NCBI RefSeq assembly: GCF_905171765.1
Contig: NC_053392.1
Span: 446,366,837 to 446,430,836 of the forward strand
Length of the DNA: 64,000 nt
Source of the DNA: Bufo bufo
Lineage: Eukaryota; Chordata; Amphibia; Anura; Bufonidae
Direction of reading: 5' to 3'
Every line of letters begins with the position of its first letter. Positions within the stretch are counted from its first letter, which is position 1. The notes below the pieces were generated by a model. That model searched no databases, had not been told where the DNA came from, and saw only the letters and a program-made list of their open reading frames with translations. The position numbers were made by a program, and so were the translations under genes. Below are positions 1 through 11,625 of this stretch, piece after piece.

Positions 1-770
1 TTCTCTGTTACGGGACCTCTCTCCTCTGTCTGGGTGTCAGGGCCTAAATGTGTGACAGTGGCCTGTTCCAGTGGTGGGTGACGTGAAGCCTGATTCTCTG
101 CTATGACATGAAGACTGATTCTGTGCTGACATGAAGCCAGATTCTCTGTTACGGGACCTCTCTCCTCTGTCTGGGTGCCAGGGCCTAAATGTGTGACAGT
201 GGCCTGTTCCAGTGGTGGGTGACGTGAAGCCTGATTCTCTGCTATGACAGGAAGACTGATTCTGTGCTGACATGAAGCCAGATTCTCTGTTACGGGACCT
301 CTCTCCTCTGTCTGGGTGTCAGGGCCTAAATGTGTGACAGTGGCCTGTTCCAGTGGTGGGTGACGTGAAGCCTGATTCTCTGCTATGACATGAAGACTGA
401 TTCTGTGCTGACATGAAGCCAGATTCTCTGTTACGGGACCTCTCTCCTCTGTCTGGGTGCCAGGGCCTAAATGTGTGACAGTGGCCTGTTCCAGTGGTGG
501 GTGACGTGAAGCCTGATTCTCTGCTATGACATGAAGACTGATTCTGTGCTGACATGAAGCCAGATTCTCTGTTACGGGACCTCTCTCCTCTGTCTGGGTG
601 CCAGGGCCTAAATGTGTGACAGTGGCCTGTTCCAGTGGTGGGTGACGTGAAGCCTGATTCTCTGTTATGACATGAAGACTGATTCTCTGCTGACATGAAG
701 CCAGATTCTCTGCTATGACATGAAGACTGATTCTCTTCTGACGTGAAGCCCGATTCTCTGCTATGGGACC
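1..770. repeat. 141-bp tandem array (about 5.4 copies)
   Basis: The block starting ttctctgttacggg recurs at 1, 142, 283, 424, 565 and, degraded, at 706, an exact 141-bp period. Each unit contains three shorter related blocks of about 21-23 bp (variants of tgacatgaagactgattctc), so the unit grew from a smaller repeat. Because 141 is divisible by three, long open frames run through it on the minus strand; their composition is purely repetitive and I do not call them genes. The array continues off the left edge and lies just inside a hAT terminus ending at 1069. Confidence 0.95.
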
Positions 771-1069
771 TCTGTCCAATTGATATTGGTTAATTTTTAT
801 TTTTTATTTTTTTATTTTAATTCATTTCCCTATCCACATTTGTTTGCAGGGGATTTACCTACATGTTGCTGCCTTTTGCAGCCCTCTAGCTCTTTCCTAG
901 GCTGCTTTACAACATTTTTAGTGCCGAAAAGTTCGGGTCCCCATTGACTTCAATGGGGTTCGGGTTCGGGACGAAGTTCGGGTCGGGTTCGGATCCCGAA
1001 CCCGAACATTTCCGGGAAGTTCGGCCGAACTTCTCGATACCCGAACATCCAGGTGTTCGCTCAACTCTA
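1..1069 (+). mobile_element. hAT element, right end only
   Basis: The right terminus ends in gctcaactcta at 1069, the complement of the tagagttgagc end seen at 44215. The subterminal region (about 820-1069) is a diverged reverse complement of 44215-44410: both hold a segment around a catttccctatccac block, a gcagccctctag block and a palindromic stretch of ttcggg/cccgaa with ccattgacttcaatgg. The next eight bases, gttatgga (1070-1077), would be the target duplication, but the partner lies outside the window. No transposase is visible here; the 141-bp array fills the rest. Confidence 0.75.
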
Positions 1070-1453
1070 GTTATGGAGTATCTAAACCAGAATCGTGGTG
1101 AGAGTCCAGACAAAACAATGGTAAGAAGTTTCATCCCCTTACTTTAAAAAATACCAGAGGAACGAAAAGCTTGGTGTCTATCTGCTGTGGCACTTTTAAT
1201 GGACCTATTTGCAGGTCCTCACGAACCAATTGATACTGTACATAATTTGGAGCGAGATAGGGATGCCTTGCTAAATTCGAGGCCATTTGGGCAATCATTT
1301 TCCCAGAATCCACCTCCAACGAGATACTATCGAGGTGAATCTTCTACCCAGGGGAGTTCACAATTTGAACTTGGATACTCAAGGTCTTCCGAGGGAACTC
1401 GTCTCCCCAGTTCTAATACAGGCCCTTTTACAAGGGAACTTTTTGATCTCTAG
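1070..1453 (+). pseudogene. Myb-like Harbinger accessory protein, C-terminal fragment
   Basis: A plus-strand frame (about 1150-1453) reads IPEERKAWCLSAVALLMDLF and continues through a Gln/Ser/Pro-rich tail to a tag stop at 1451-1453. In Harbinger elements the second gene encodes a Myb/SANT or MADF DNA-binding protein needed with the transposase, and this gene faces the transposase as expected. The N-terminal DNA-binding domain is absent, lost with the left part of the element. Assignment rests on position and on the type of C-terminus, not on a recognised domain. Confidence 0.5.
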
Positions 1454-2140
1454 CTTTTACAAAAATAATAATATGTTTAAACTATAATAAATGTCATTTT
1501 TCATTGAAATATAATGTCTATTAACTTTTATTTATTGAATGACGACAAAAAAAAAGTTGACTGGCACAATGTTTATTTAAATATAACGTATTTTAATCAC
1601 ATTCATGTAGAAATGGTCTAGATTTGTCTGTGCCAGTCAACTTCTAGGTTTCAAGGGCAATGGGGAGCGCTAATGCTGTTCACAATGATCAAAACGGTAG
1701 TAACATGTTCTAGTACATTAACCTATATATTCAATTTTGAAAAAAAAATTATATTTTAATTTTTTCAGTCCCAAAAAAATTTCCAATCACATTATACACT
1801 GCTCGTTTCAATGGTAATATACCACCATGTAATTCATCATTGATCGCCAAACTTTAACTATATTTTAAAAAGCACTAGGCTTGGTACATACACATGATCT
1901 TGGCCCCTAGAGCACATTATAAAACTTGTTTCTATTCTATGTATTAAACATGGAAAGGAGCAGAATATTTTGTGTATAAATTATTATTATATTCAGTACA
2001 GTAATCTATAAGGACTAATTTCAGACTCAGTAATGATTTTTTTTGTAAAATCATTTTTATTTTTAGAAATAAATTAATAACATATTAAAAAATAAATATC
2101 ACTAAAAGACAATTTTTAATAATTTTTATTTTTTTGCTTC
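1454..2140. other. Harbinger 1 intergenic spacer
   Basis: AT-rich spacer between the two convergent genes. The only local structure is a loose inverted repeat: aaaaagttgactggcacaatg (about 1550) against gtgccagtcaacttctagg (about 1632). It probably holds the 3' ends and poly(A) signals of both genes. Nothing else recognised. Confidence 0.5.
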
Positions 2141-3514
2141 TCACGGTAATGCCCCCTCTGGACTGCTGAAAAAGTCGGCATATGATTCCCGAACAGCTAG
2201 CCCAGCCGTTCCAGGTCGTCTCGTCCGACTCTGATCAAAATTGACAGAAGATGTCACATTTTGACCAATATCTGCATCAGCGGAGGCATCATAAATCCTG
2301 GTGAAGTTGTGCAGCAGTACACAAGCCTGAATCACCAGGGTGGCATTGTCCGGATACATCTGTATGGATGACATGAATCTTCCTCACTTACTGGACAGTA
2401 TTCCAAAAGCGCACTCCACATACCGACGGGCGCGAGTCAATCGATAATTGAAGATGCGCTTCCTGTCATCCAGATCGCGTCTAGGGAAGGGCCGCATCAG
2501 GAGGTGTGACAATGCGAATCCTTCGTCTGCCACGATCACAAATGGAGCCGGCGGACCTGCAGATCTGAGTAGTCTTCTTGGCTCTGGCAGGGCAAGCTGG
2601 TTTTCACGAAACCGTTCACCCATTCTGGAAACACTAAAGATGCAGCTGTCTGAAGTGCTCCCGTAGGCCCCGATATCCACAATTACAAACCTGTAGTTAC
2701 TGTCAACCAAGGCCATCAGCACTACAGAAAAATATTGTTTGTAATTGAAGAACCGGGACCCTGAGTGAGGCGGCTTCTTCACACGGATGTGTTTTCCGTC
2801 CAGTGCCCCAATGCAGTTTGGAAACTGCGCTGATTGGTAAAATCCCTCGGCGATACGAAGCCAATCTTCCGCCTTGGGGGTGGGCATCACCGCATCTCTG
2901 AGTCGCTGCCATATGACTTTACACGTATGGCAGACAATCCCAGAGATTGTTGAGATCCCAAGCAAAAACTCAAAGTGCAGCGATGCAAACAAATTTCCAG
3001 TTGCAAGGAATCTGTGAAAAAAAAAATTTTTTTTTTTTAATAACAAACCTCAAATTATATACATTATACATTTTTCTTACCTCAACGTGACGATAAGCCT
3101 TTGTTCGGCAGAGATGCTGCGCCGCATGCTAGTGTCCATGAAGTTAAGGTCGGGATGGAGAGACGACAAAAGGTGATCAAATGACTCCATGGACATACGG
3201 CAGTAATTTTGGAATTTGAAGGGGTCTTGACGCAGATCGTTATAGATAGTATGAAATTGTCCCTTCTGATGTCTCTGCGCGACAATGGGATGAATCCACT
3301 GTCTCCTCCTCCTTCTCCTCTCCGATTCTTCTTCCAACATTGCTGCTTGATGTCCAAATAAACGAAATAGGACCCAATGGAACAGAACTTCAGAAATATC
3401 CTTCGGCATGTTATCGCAGTAGAGTTTGCACGGAAAAATGGGTATAAAGCAAAATTTCCACACAGAGCTCTTTACCTCACGATGAACCAAAGAAAATGGC
3501 ATCTGAGGTAACAC
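2141..3514 (-). pseudogene. PIF/Harbinger transposase (harbi1-like), one nonsense codon
   Basis: Two exons are visible. Exon 1 (about 3514-3081) has the N-terminal region with an Arg-rich stretch (RRRRRRQW) and FDHLLSSLHPDL, then a GTAAG donor at about 3080. The acceptor (poly-T then CAG) is near 3013. Exon 2 carries the DDE core: CIGALDGKHIRV (first Asp), DIGAYGSTSDS (second Asp), VADEGF (Glu region) and RARRYVECAFGIL. The next codons are AAG TGA where the family has Lys-Trp, so a single Trp-to-stop change at 2384-2386 cuts off the last 80 or so codons (2141-2383), which stay in the same frame (VIQACVLLHNF). Family length is about 340-400 residues. This copy is probably inactive unless the stop is read through or is a sequence error. 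Confidence 0.85.
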
Positions 3515-3600
3515 ATAACTAGACTTTTATTTTCTTTTTTTTCAATTTTTTTCAATGAAATCCAAACAACTTTATTTGCTTATTGAAATTTATACATGTT

Positions 3601-3630
3601 TCCGTTTTTTGCGGATCCGCAAAAAACGGA
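3601..3630. repeat. perfect 30-bp palindrome in Harbinger subterminus
   Basis: The sequence from tccgtttt to aaaacgga reads the same on both strands, centred on ggatcc. A related half, caacggatccgcaaaaaacg, follows at about 3666. Subterminal palindromes like this are common in amphibian Harbinger ends and may be transposase or Myb-protein binding sites (inference). Confidence 0.85.
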
Positions 3631-3735
3631 TGACATACAGATGACATACGGAAACATTTTCAGGAACAACGGATCCGCAAAAAACGGACCGAAATTCGGG
3701 ATATAGAAAAATACTGACGTGTGAATGGACCCTAA

Positions 3736-4261
3736 ATGTCTTTTTGTTCTGTTTAAAATAAAAAAAAACATATGTTCAAACAACTTGTGGGGAGGGGGGT
3801 ATTCTGTGTGGTTTTTTTGCTGTTAGTTCTCTCTCTTTATGACCTGTTTAGCTTTAATTAATTGCTAATGCCTGCTAAAACGTGAAAACAACTTGTATGG
3901 TGCTCTGTTAACACAGTTAGTAGGAAAAACCCAAAATTAAATGCAGAAACAGATAGATATTTAGATAGAAGCATGAATTAGCTATTGTAAACTAAAGAAT
4001 GTGACCGGCTGATATAAGCTTAATATTAGCTTATTACCATTTTATTTTTAAACATGTTAAAACTTAGTTAAATTACAGTTATAAACTGTAAGAGAATTGC
4101 TGTTTCGTTAAAAATCACAGAAAGTGACTGGCTGTGGTTCTGAACAGCTGTGCATAAAGTATCCTAGCTATTTTAGGACCCGCCCTAAGGTCACTGGGAA
4201 CAGGTGTCACTGAGTGAAAAGGGGGCATGGTACCTGTCACTTTTGAGTTTGACAAATACTG
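3736..4261. other. unassigned AT-rich stretch
   Basis: No convincing coding frame or terminal repeat was recognised. It separates the end of Harbinger 1 from the 3' side of the DIRS remnant. It may include original host DNA or unrecognised old repeat. Confidence 0.4.
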
Positions 4262-5420
4262 TCGTCCCTTACTTCTTTCTTGCAATCAGAGAGAATGGTG
4301 GAAATGCGTAGAGCAGACCCTTGGACCATGGTAATGACAGAGAGCGTCTATCTGATTTAGATTCTCCTGGGGGGAGAGGGAGTAGAAATCTTCTACCCTT
4401 CTGTTCTGTCTCGATGCGAATAGATCTAATACTTAAAGCCCCCACTTCTCTGTGATTTGCCTGAAAATCTTCTGATTTAACGACTATTCTCCTTCTCTGA
4501 GAGATTGTCTGCTGAGAAAATCTGCTAAGATATTTTCTTCTCCTCTTAAGTGAAACGCTGAAATGGACTTTAGGTTCTCCTCTCCCCATTTGAATATATT
4601 CCTTGAGACAGCCGCTAAGATTTTGCTCCTCATTCATCCTTGACTGTTCAGATATGCCACCATCGTTGCATTGTCCAAGAATACCTTGACATGGTGGTGT
4701 TAGATAGTTGGTTTCAAGCTTAGGAAGGCTTGGAAGACAGCTGTCAATTCTCTCAGGTTTGAGGAGGCTAAAGACAACTGAGGACTCCATATCCCCTGTT
4801 CTATCTTCTGCAGAGGACGGGGCCCCCAAACCTTGCTGCTTGCGTCGGTGGTTACCGTAATCTGAATCTTTGGTCGCCAATGTACCCCTGTTTCTAGATG
4901 TTTCTCCACCCTCCACCAACTTAGGGATTTTTTTTACTTGCCCTGGAATTTTCTTTTTTCTAGGAAACTTTGCTTTTTGTCCTAAGATGAAAGAAGGAAA
5001 GATTGATGGATCCTGGAGTGGGCATGAGCCCAACTCACAGAGATATAGTTGATGTTAATAGTCCCAGAAAACGCATGATCTCTTATTGATGCAGTTTTTT
5101 CAGGAACAAAAGATTTTTACCCGAGCCACCAGGTCGATTTGCTTCTCTTGTGGTAGAAAGGAAGATAGATGGTGGGTGTCCAGGAAAACCGGGTGTCCAG
5201 GAGAACCCCTAAAAATAATTTCTGTTGACTTGGAATTAGTGTTGACTTCTCTTTGCTGGATCTGAAAAAATCTGGATCTGAAAAAAACTTGTTTTTAAGG
5301 AATCTTGTGTGGGCAAGGAATGGAACTCTAGCTTGTGACCTGATCCAATTAGCTTTTGGACCCAGGGGAGACTCCTATAGTATCCCAGGCTTGGCTGAAC
5401 ATTGAAAGCCTGCCCCATAC
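4262..5420 (-). pseudogene. DIRS pol remnant: RT edge and RNase H
   Basis: At 5418-5236 the frame holds LIGSGHKLEFHSLPTQ, typical of the N-terminal part of DIRS reverse transcriptase. At 4909-4700 another frame holds TTDASSKVWG and SSNLRELTAVFQA, the DIRS RNase H start and following helix. Further RNase H codons lie at 4700-4300 in shifted frames (GEENLSGCLKEYIQMG region; LPLPPGES near 4370). The RT palm with its catalytic Asp pair should sit between the first two blocks, but only about 330 bp is present there, so it has been deleted. Frameshifts separate all blocks. Confidence 0.7.
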
Positions 5421-5529
5421 CAGACTTCTGGAGTCATTTGGACTTCTTGGAATAGGAGTCAGGATTGAATAAGAATCCCCTACCCCGACCCCTAGAGGAT
5501 TGCCACTTACTTGAAGACTCCTTTTTGTT

Positions 5530-6631
5530 TTAAGTCTGCTTAAACCTTGCTTGGGACCTAAATTTTTTTCTCTGCTGAAAAAACCGAGAATCAGATGGAA
5601 ACCCCTTTTTCTTGTCTGAAGCTTTTTCTAAAATATTGTCTAATGCGGACCCAAAGAGTCTATCCCCCTTACAGGGAATAGCACAAAGGCAACTCTTTGA
5701 GCCCGCATCCCCTAAACAGGATCTTAACCATATAGCTCTACGGATGGCATTTGATATAGCATTAGACCGAGCTGAGAGCCTCACCAAATCTGCAGAATCA
5801 TCAGCCAAAAAATTTGAAGCCTGTTTTAAAACCGGAAGAGAGGATATAATTTCTTCCCGGGGGGGAAACCAGCTGCTAAATGACTTTCCATCTGATTGAT
5901 CCAGACAGAAAAGGACCTAGCCGTGCAGGTGGCCACGATAGCAGGTCTAAACATGGCAGACCACGTCTCCCAAGATTTCATAAGGAGACCTTCACATCTT
6001 TTTGTCCATGAGGTCCTTCAGTAAACCCATGTCCTCAAAAGGGGAAGGATTATTTTGAAATTTTAGCTATCGGGGCATCAATCCTAGGAGTTTTTTTCCC
6101 ATGCTTCACAATCTGAATCTGCAAATGGATATTTATGTTTAAAGGCTTTTGAAATAATGGGTCTTTTCTCCGGGACTCTCCATTCCCTAGATATAATATC
6201 CTTTCTAATATCATGAATATAGAATACCCGTCTTCTCCAAAGTCTTGAAACATTTGGTCAGGGATAGATATGGGTTCTTTAACGTCTTCTAATTTCATAG
6301 TTGCCCATATAGTTTTTAATAAAAAATCTGTATCATCAGGGGAACATAAAGGACGACCAGAGCCATCATCAGAGGAATCCGAGTCCCCAGAGAAAAGTTC
6401 TCTTTCATCCAACTCTAATAAGTCCGAGGAAGGATCCACAGATTTTGAGGTAGATGGCTGGGGAGAGGAGGGAGCCATACGTTGGTCTATTGCCGAATTG
6501 AACTCATCCCTAATAAGGGTTCTAACGTTTTCCATAAATGACGGAGAATCTTCTGCTACCACTTTTTCGGTGCAGCGTGGACATAGCAGCTTTTTATTAG
6601 TAGGGGGAGACTCTTTCTGCTCATCACACAT
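5530..6631 (-). pseudogene. DIRS gag-like ORF remnant
   Basis: The first block (6631-6050, 193 residues) starts MCDEQKESPPTNKKLLCPRC, has a CxxC pair, an acidic Ser/Asp-rich middle (SGDSDSSDDGSG) and a C-terminal hydrophobic stretch. The second block (5808-5530, 92 residues) has ADLVRLSARSNAISNAIRRA and CKGDRLFG followed by EKASDKKKGFPSDSRF, which are recognisable DIRS gag signatures in amphibians. They lie in different frames with disrupted sequence between 6050 and 5810. The gag protein would package the element RNA; here it is broken. Confidence 0.7.
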
Positions 6632-6659
6632 TTCTTTTTTGTAGATTCACCACTCATGG

Positions 6660-7440
6660 ACTTTGCAGGGCCAGCCTCTTTTACCTAAAGGGTATATAAA
6701 TTAGGTTAAAACTAGACCCAAAGAAAGAACCAACACCAGCACCCAGATGGTGATCTTCAGATAAGTGAAAAACCATCCATCAACCCCACTGCACCCCTGT
6801 TTCAAATGAAGGAGGTCTCTTACCGGGTTGAGGGCCTTGCAAGGATCAGCAGATCTGTGTGGGGCGTCAGCATCAGCGGAGGACATCCTGGATACCTTGT
6901 AGCCAAAACCCCTCTTCTTGGGATAGCAGAGCCACTTTTAAACTCTGCATCCCATTCTTATAGGCTCCGCCCCCATGTCGTCTCCTAGAGCACACCGCTT
7001 CCTCTGGCCACGCCCCCTACAGGCAGTGCAACATGCACGATGACGTCAGCCACCGCCAGAGACGCGAAGGAGGGGCAATGCCGTGTCTCAGGAATCCTCC
7101 TTCCCACAAAGGATTCCTTCTGCGAGACACGTGAGGCGTCGATCCCCTCTACTCAGTGGTAGTTACAGCCTGGGATGCCCAGCGTAGGACTTACACCTAG
7201 GGACAAAGAAGGAGAGTTCACTCTCCACCTGGAGCCTCTGTCCTATGCTCATCCCTCCCAAGAAGGGGAAGGATCCTAGACTGAGTGCGCTAGATCTTCA
7301 GCCAGCGCACTGGCCAGGCTTCCACCCGTCCTGAGGGACAGGAAACAACTGGAGTAGGTTGGAGGAGGTGTCTTTTTATTTGACTTCCACTGTTGTTTCC
7401 TGTCCCTGGGAGGCGGGATCAAGCTCCTATCAGTGCCGAT
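6660..7440 (-). other. DIRS 5' terminal region
   Basis: GC-rich non-coding region upstream of the gag start. It contains an inverted pair near the right end: gacaggaaacaactgga (about 7340) against ccactgttgtttcctgtcc (about 7390). This fits a DIRS inverted terminal repeat. The inner part has cgtgtctcaggaatcctcc and a complementary ggattccttctgcgagacacg (7082-7132), a strong stem. The exact element end is unclear; sequence changes character at about 7440. Confidence 0.45.
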
Positions 7441-7449
7441 GTGGAGGCG

Positions 7450-8225
7450 TTAGGGAAATATATATACGCATTTCACTGTTGCAGTTATTTGTGTTGAAAG
7501 CGTTTAGTGGTCTATTTCAGTACAAAAAGAAAAATATGTACGCATTTTACTGATGCAGTTATTTGTGGTGAAAGCGTTAAGTGGCCTATTTCAGTACAAA
7601 AAGAAAAATATATTCTCAGTTTACTTCTGCAGTTATATGTGCTGTAAGTGTCTAGTGGCCTATTTCAGTACAGAAAGAAAAATATATATGCACTTCACTG
7701 TTGCAATTATTTGTGGTGAAAGCATTTAGTGGCTTATTTCAGTACAGAAAGAAAAATATATACGCACTTCACTGTTGCAGCTATTTGTGGTGAAAGCATT
7801 TAGTGGCCTATTTCAGTACAAAAAGAAAAATATATATGTATTTTACTGTTGCAGTTATTTGTGGTGAAAGCGTTTAGTGGACTATTTCAGAACAAATAGA
7901 AAATTATATATGCACTTCACTGTTGCTGTTATTTGTGGTGAAAGTGTTTAGTGGCCTATTTCAGTACAGAAATAAAAATATATTCTCAGTTCACTTCTGC
8001 AGTTATTTGTGGTGAAATCATTTAGTGGCCTATATCAGTACAAAGGTAAAAATATATTCTCAGTTCACTTCTGCAGTTATATGTGTTGAAAGAGTTTAGT
8101 GGCCAATTTCAGTACAAAAATAAAAATATATACGCACTTCACTATTGCAGTTATTTGTGGTGAAAGCTTTTAGCGGTCTATTTCAGTACAAAAATAAAAA
8201 TATGTTCATTGCTTTTAAGGGTGTT
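7450..8225 (+). repeat. 74-bp tandem array upstream of hAT gene
   Basis: Blocks containing cagttatttgtggtgaaag and ggcctatttcagtacaaa recur every 74 bp (7484, 7558, 7632 and onward), about ten copies with point differences. The array ends about 40 bp before the first ATG of the hAT 1 gene. Sequence is unrelated to the arrays of the other hAT elements here. Confidence 0.93.
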
Positions 8226-8263
8226 TTTAATTTGCTTTTAATTTATTTAGTTCAGATAAAAGT

Positions 8264-10803
8264 ATGTCAGACAGAGAAGTGCCAGGCCATGCACAGAGGA
8301 GTAGCAGAGGCCTAAATGTTTCTGGCGCAAGCAGAGGTTGCAGCAGAGTAAGGGGGCATGGCAGCAGGAGTCGCAGTGAGAGTCCTGAGTTCCCGGTGTC
8401 ATCTAGCGGTCGTGTCTTGACCAGCAACCCAGCAGTTCTTGATTGGTTAACTCGGTCATCCACTTCATCGCAAGTGACATCAGACACCCCCAGCCAACAG
8501 TCGGTGGGTTCGTCAGACACAACCCTTAGTTGGCATGGTCCGGGAGCAGGCCCTGTGCCCTCACCTGTCCTCAACCTGCCTCTGTCCTTTGATGTTCATT
8601 CAGCCACATAAGTATTGTATGCTGTGGGCTCAGCTCCACTATACAGTGAGGGCGAGGTACTAGAGGACAGTCAGCAGCTACTGCCCAGCCAAGACCTGGA
8701 GGAGACATCCGCTGCTTCCTCCGCTAGGCGGGCAAGTAGAGCTGAGGAGAGTGGCGTGGGAGGTGGTGTTGCAAACGGTCAGGTCCTGACCCAGAGACCG
8801 TTGAGAAGGACATCAGTGACTTGCAAACACTACTCAATGATGATGAAGCCGATCACACTTGGGAGCCGGGTGTAGAAGGGGCTTCATCATCAGGAGAAGA
8901 GGGTGGCAGCTTGCCCGTGAGGCAGCGGCTGAGCTAGCAAGGTGGTAGCATGGCTGGGAGTCAGCAGGGTGGCAGCAGTGGGAGGTCGGGAGCTAAACGT
9001 GCCCGGTGTAGACCACCTGCTTTGCAGCAGCCTACCTGCCTGGGAAGTAGTGGTTCAGATGTTCACGGAGGCAGCGGCGGTAGCAGTCAGTCAGAGCGGA
9101 CTGTTGGGCGAAAAAAATCTACTTGGCGGTGTGGCAGTTTTTTGTTAAGCAGCCGCAGGAGGTTAACATGACCATAAGTAAAATATGTGAGCTGAAGGTG
9201 AATCGTGGCCAGGGTGCCAATGTTGGCACCATGGCCCTGCATCAACATATGCAGCGTCACCATAAAGTGGCCTGAGAGAACCGTGGCTTCAATGTGGTGG
9301 TCCAGCCTGCCGCAGCAACCACTGCATCACCCAGTGGCACGCACAGTCAAGGCTCCACCACCTCAGCTGAAGGAAGCTGTCTGTCATTCCCATCTTCTGC
9401 CGATCCAGATGCTCCTGCTCCTCCTCCTCCTACTCCTCATCAGTCATTCCGTCAGCAATCGATCACCAAAGCGATTGCCAAGAGACAGCAGTATGCGTGC
9501 ACTCATCCAACGGCACAGAAGCTGAATGTGCTCCTGGCCAAGTTGTTGGTGCTGCACTCCCTCCCTTTCCAAGTGGTGGACTCTGCACCTTCAGAGAACT
9601 GATGGCTTGTGCTGAGCCAAGGTGGAGAGTCGCAAGCCGTTATCTCTTTGCGAAAAAGCCAGTACCAGCCCTGCACAAATATGTAGTCCTTGAGCCTGTC
9701 GGTGTCTGCCAAAGTGCACGGCAGCACCGACGTGTGGAGCTGTAACTAAGGTCAGGGACAGTACATGTCCTTTACGGCCCACTGGGAGAATGTGGCTCCT
9801 GCACAGCCACACCAGCAACTTGGCCAGGTCATGCCACTTCCGCCTCCACGTTGTCACGCCGTTGGTCTTGCGACAATGTCTGCCTCTGCCTCCTCATCCT
9901 CCACCATGTCCTCAGCCTCCACTGCAGGGACAAGTTACAGTGCCCCTCCAGCATACCACATGTGCAGGGCATGGTGGTGTCACGCTGTTCTGCACATAGT
10001 TTTCCTGGGTGAACTGAGTCACACAGGGGAGGAACTGCTCCATGTCCTTCGTCAAGAAATCGAATCCTGGCTTTCTCCCAGACAAATCAAAATCGGAACC
10101 ATGGTGACCAACAACGGGAAGAACATTGCGTCTGTGCTGCATCAAGGAGGGCTGAGCCATGCGCCCTGCATGGCACATGTGTTCAATCTTGTTGTCAAGC
10201 GGTTCCTCAAGTCTTCCACCCATCTGCAAGACTTCCTAAAAATGGCCAGGAAACTTTGCATGCATTTCAGCCACTCGCACACTGCAAAGCATACCCTCCT
10301 TGAGCTTCAGCGGCAGAACAGCATCCCCCAACATAGGCTGATATGTGAGGTTTCCACCCATTGGAATTCCACCCTCTATATGTTGGACCGACTGTACGAA
10401 CAGAGAAACGCCATCAACGATTTCTTGGTGATCCAAGCGGATAGGAGTACTCCACTGTGTAACTTCGATGTCAGCCAGGGGCAGCTCATATGTGATACCT
10501 GCCGTTTTCTCAGGCCCTTTGAGGACACCACGTTAATTGTCAGTCGCCAAGACTACGGGATGAACAAACGTCATTCCACTGCTTCATGTCTTGGAACAGA
10601 TGGTTGTAACAATGTCTGGTCAGGTGACAGGAGACGTGGTGCCTAGATCTCACAGCCACATGAGCCCTGTGGGGGCTAAACTGGAAGAGGAGGAGGACAT
10701 TGCCTGTGCTCCAATGTGTAGAGAAATGGGTGGTTTTTCTACTCAGCTGACAGGAGAGGAGGAGCAGGAGCAGCCAGAGGAGCTACAGGGCAATGAGGAA
10801 TAA
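8264..10803 (+). pseudogene. hAT transposase, multiply broken
   Basis: The start (8264) gives MSDREVPGHAQRSSRGLN and, later, NPAVLDWLTRS, matching the hAT 2 block EDIVDWLTQ, so both share an N-terminal motif. A degraded BED zinc finger lies near 9121-9270 (KICELKV then HQHMQRHH). The catalytic part (9765-10646) includes PCMAHVFNLVVKRF and STHWNSTLYMLDRL. Two changes stand out: the second catalytic Asp is Asn (TNNGKN instead of DNG), and the usual RWNST is HWNST. Stops at 8609, 8873, about 9600 and 10644 break the frame, and the C-terminal dimerisation block is absent. The protein cannot be active. Confidence 0.85.
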
Positions 10804-11625
10804 GAGACAAAGGACCCAGATACACAGTTGCAGTATGCAGTCGAGATGGAGGCAGGGAGTCCCTCTGAGTTACTTGCACAAATGGCCCGATGCATGCTCA
10901 AATAGTCAATTAAATGAAGTGGCTCACTGCCGTTAGCGGGTGGTACGGTGCTGCAAACTGAAATATGAGGACACCCCACCTCAATGTAATAGATATGTCA
11001 AAGGAGTAATGGAAGTGAGCACTCACTCTATGGCAATTACTCAGATTTAATGGTTAAAAATAATAATATTCAATATAAAATACAATATATAAAATACAAT
11101 AACATGTATAACTAAATGGTTGACCATATATATGACACTGTTAGGAATGTCGCAAATAGCATTCAATGTGAATAATGGAAGAAATAGTAGCTCAGCATAA
11201 ATAGTTCTCCAATGGTATCCTAGTGAAAAAATGGTGATGAAAAAAGTTTAGTGGCAATAAAAATTCCTAGTGATAGAAAAAATTCTTCCTGATATCAGGA
11301 TAGTGAACTTATAGTAATGTCCATAAGGTGCAAAGAAAAGTGAATATAAAGGCGTGTGAGCCTACAAAAAATTATTTAGAAGAAAGAAAGGGACACCTGT
11401 TGGATCCCTTTAATAGAACAGGTTCTTTAGACATCTATGCGGAATCAGCTGACGACAGTGTAAATGGAGTGTGCTTCTTCATGGCGCTAACATCGACCTG
11501 TAAGGCCGAGTTCATACTTTGAGTTTTTTTTATCAGTTTTGGCCCCGTGACTGCCTAAATAAGTGAAGTATACAGTGATTCTAAGAGCGACGCCTGTCTG
11601 CATGTCATAAGGACTCACAGTATTA
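10804..11625. other. hAT 1 3' region, unassigned
   Basis: No gene. Contains a long AT-rich run (11050-11130) and short open frames without recognisable domains. It could be the non-coding tail of hAT 1 or an old inserted repeat. Confidence 0.4.

Larger units (their letters stand above)
1070..3732 (-). mobile_element. PIF/Harbinger element 1, left-truncated
   Basis: Contains the two-gene Harbinger layout: the tail of a Myb-like gene on plus and a DDE transposase on minus, facing each other. The right end reads gacgtgtgaatggaccc followed by taa (3733-3735), the trinucleotide target expected for this superfamily. A perfect 30-bp palindrome lies at 3601-3630, about 100 bp inside the end, centred on gcggatccgc. 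The left part is missing because a hAT end abuts at 1069/1070, so the partner terminus and TSD cannot be checked. Confidence 0.8.
4262..7440 (-). mobile_element. DIRS-type retrotransposon, internally deleted
   Basis: Reading the minus strand from right to left, the order is terminal region, gag, a piece of reverse transcriptase and the RNase H domain. The remnant then stops at about 4262, before any tyrosine recombinase or methyltransferase. A typical DIRS element is 5-6 kb, so nearly half is missing. The gag and RNase H blocks are split among several frames, so the copy is dead. Confidence 0.75.

Noticed and set aside
37..696. Long minus-strand frames in the first 700 bases
   Set aside because: They arise because the 141-bp repeat length is divisible by three; the protein is just the repeat translated.
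6270..6644. 124-codon plus-strand frame
   Set aside because: Exact antisense of the DIRS gag frame; no independent support.
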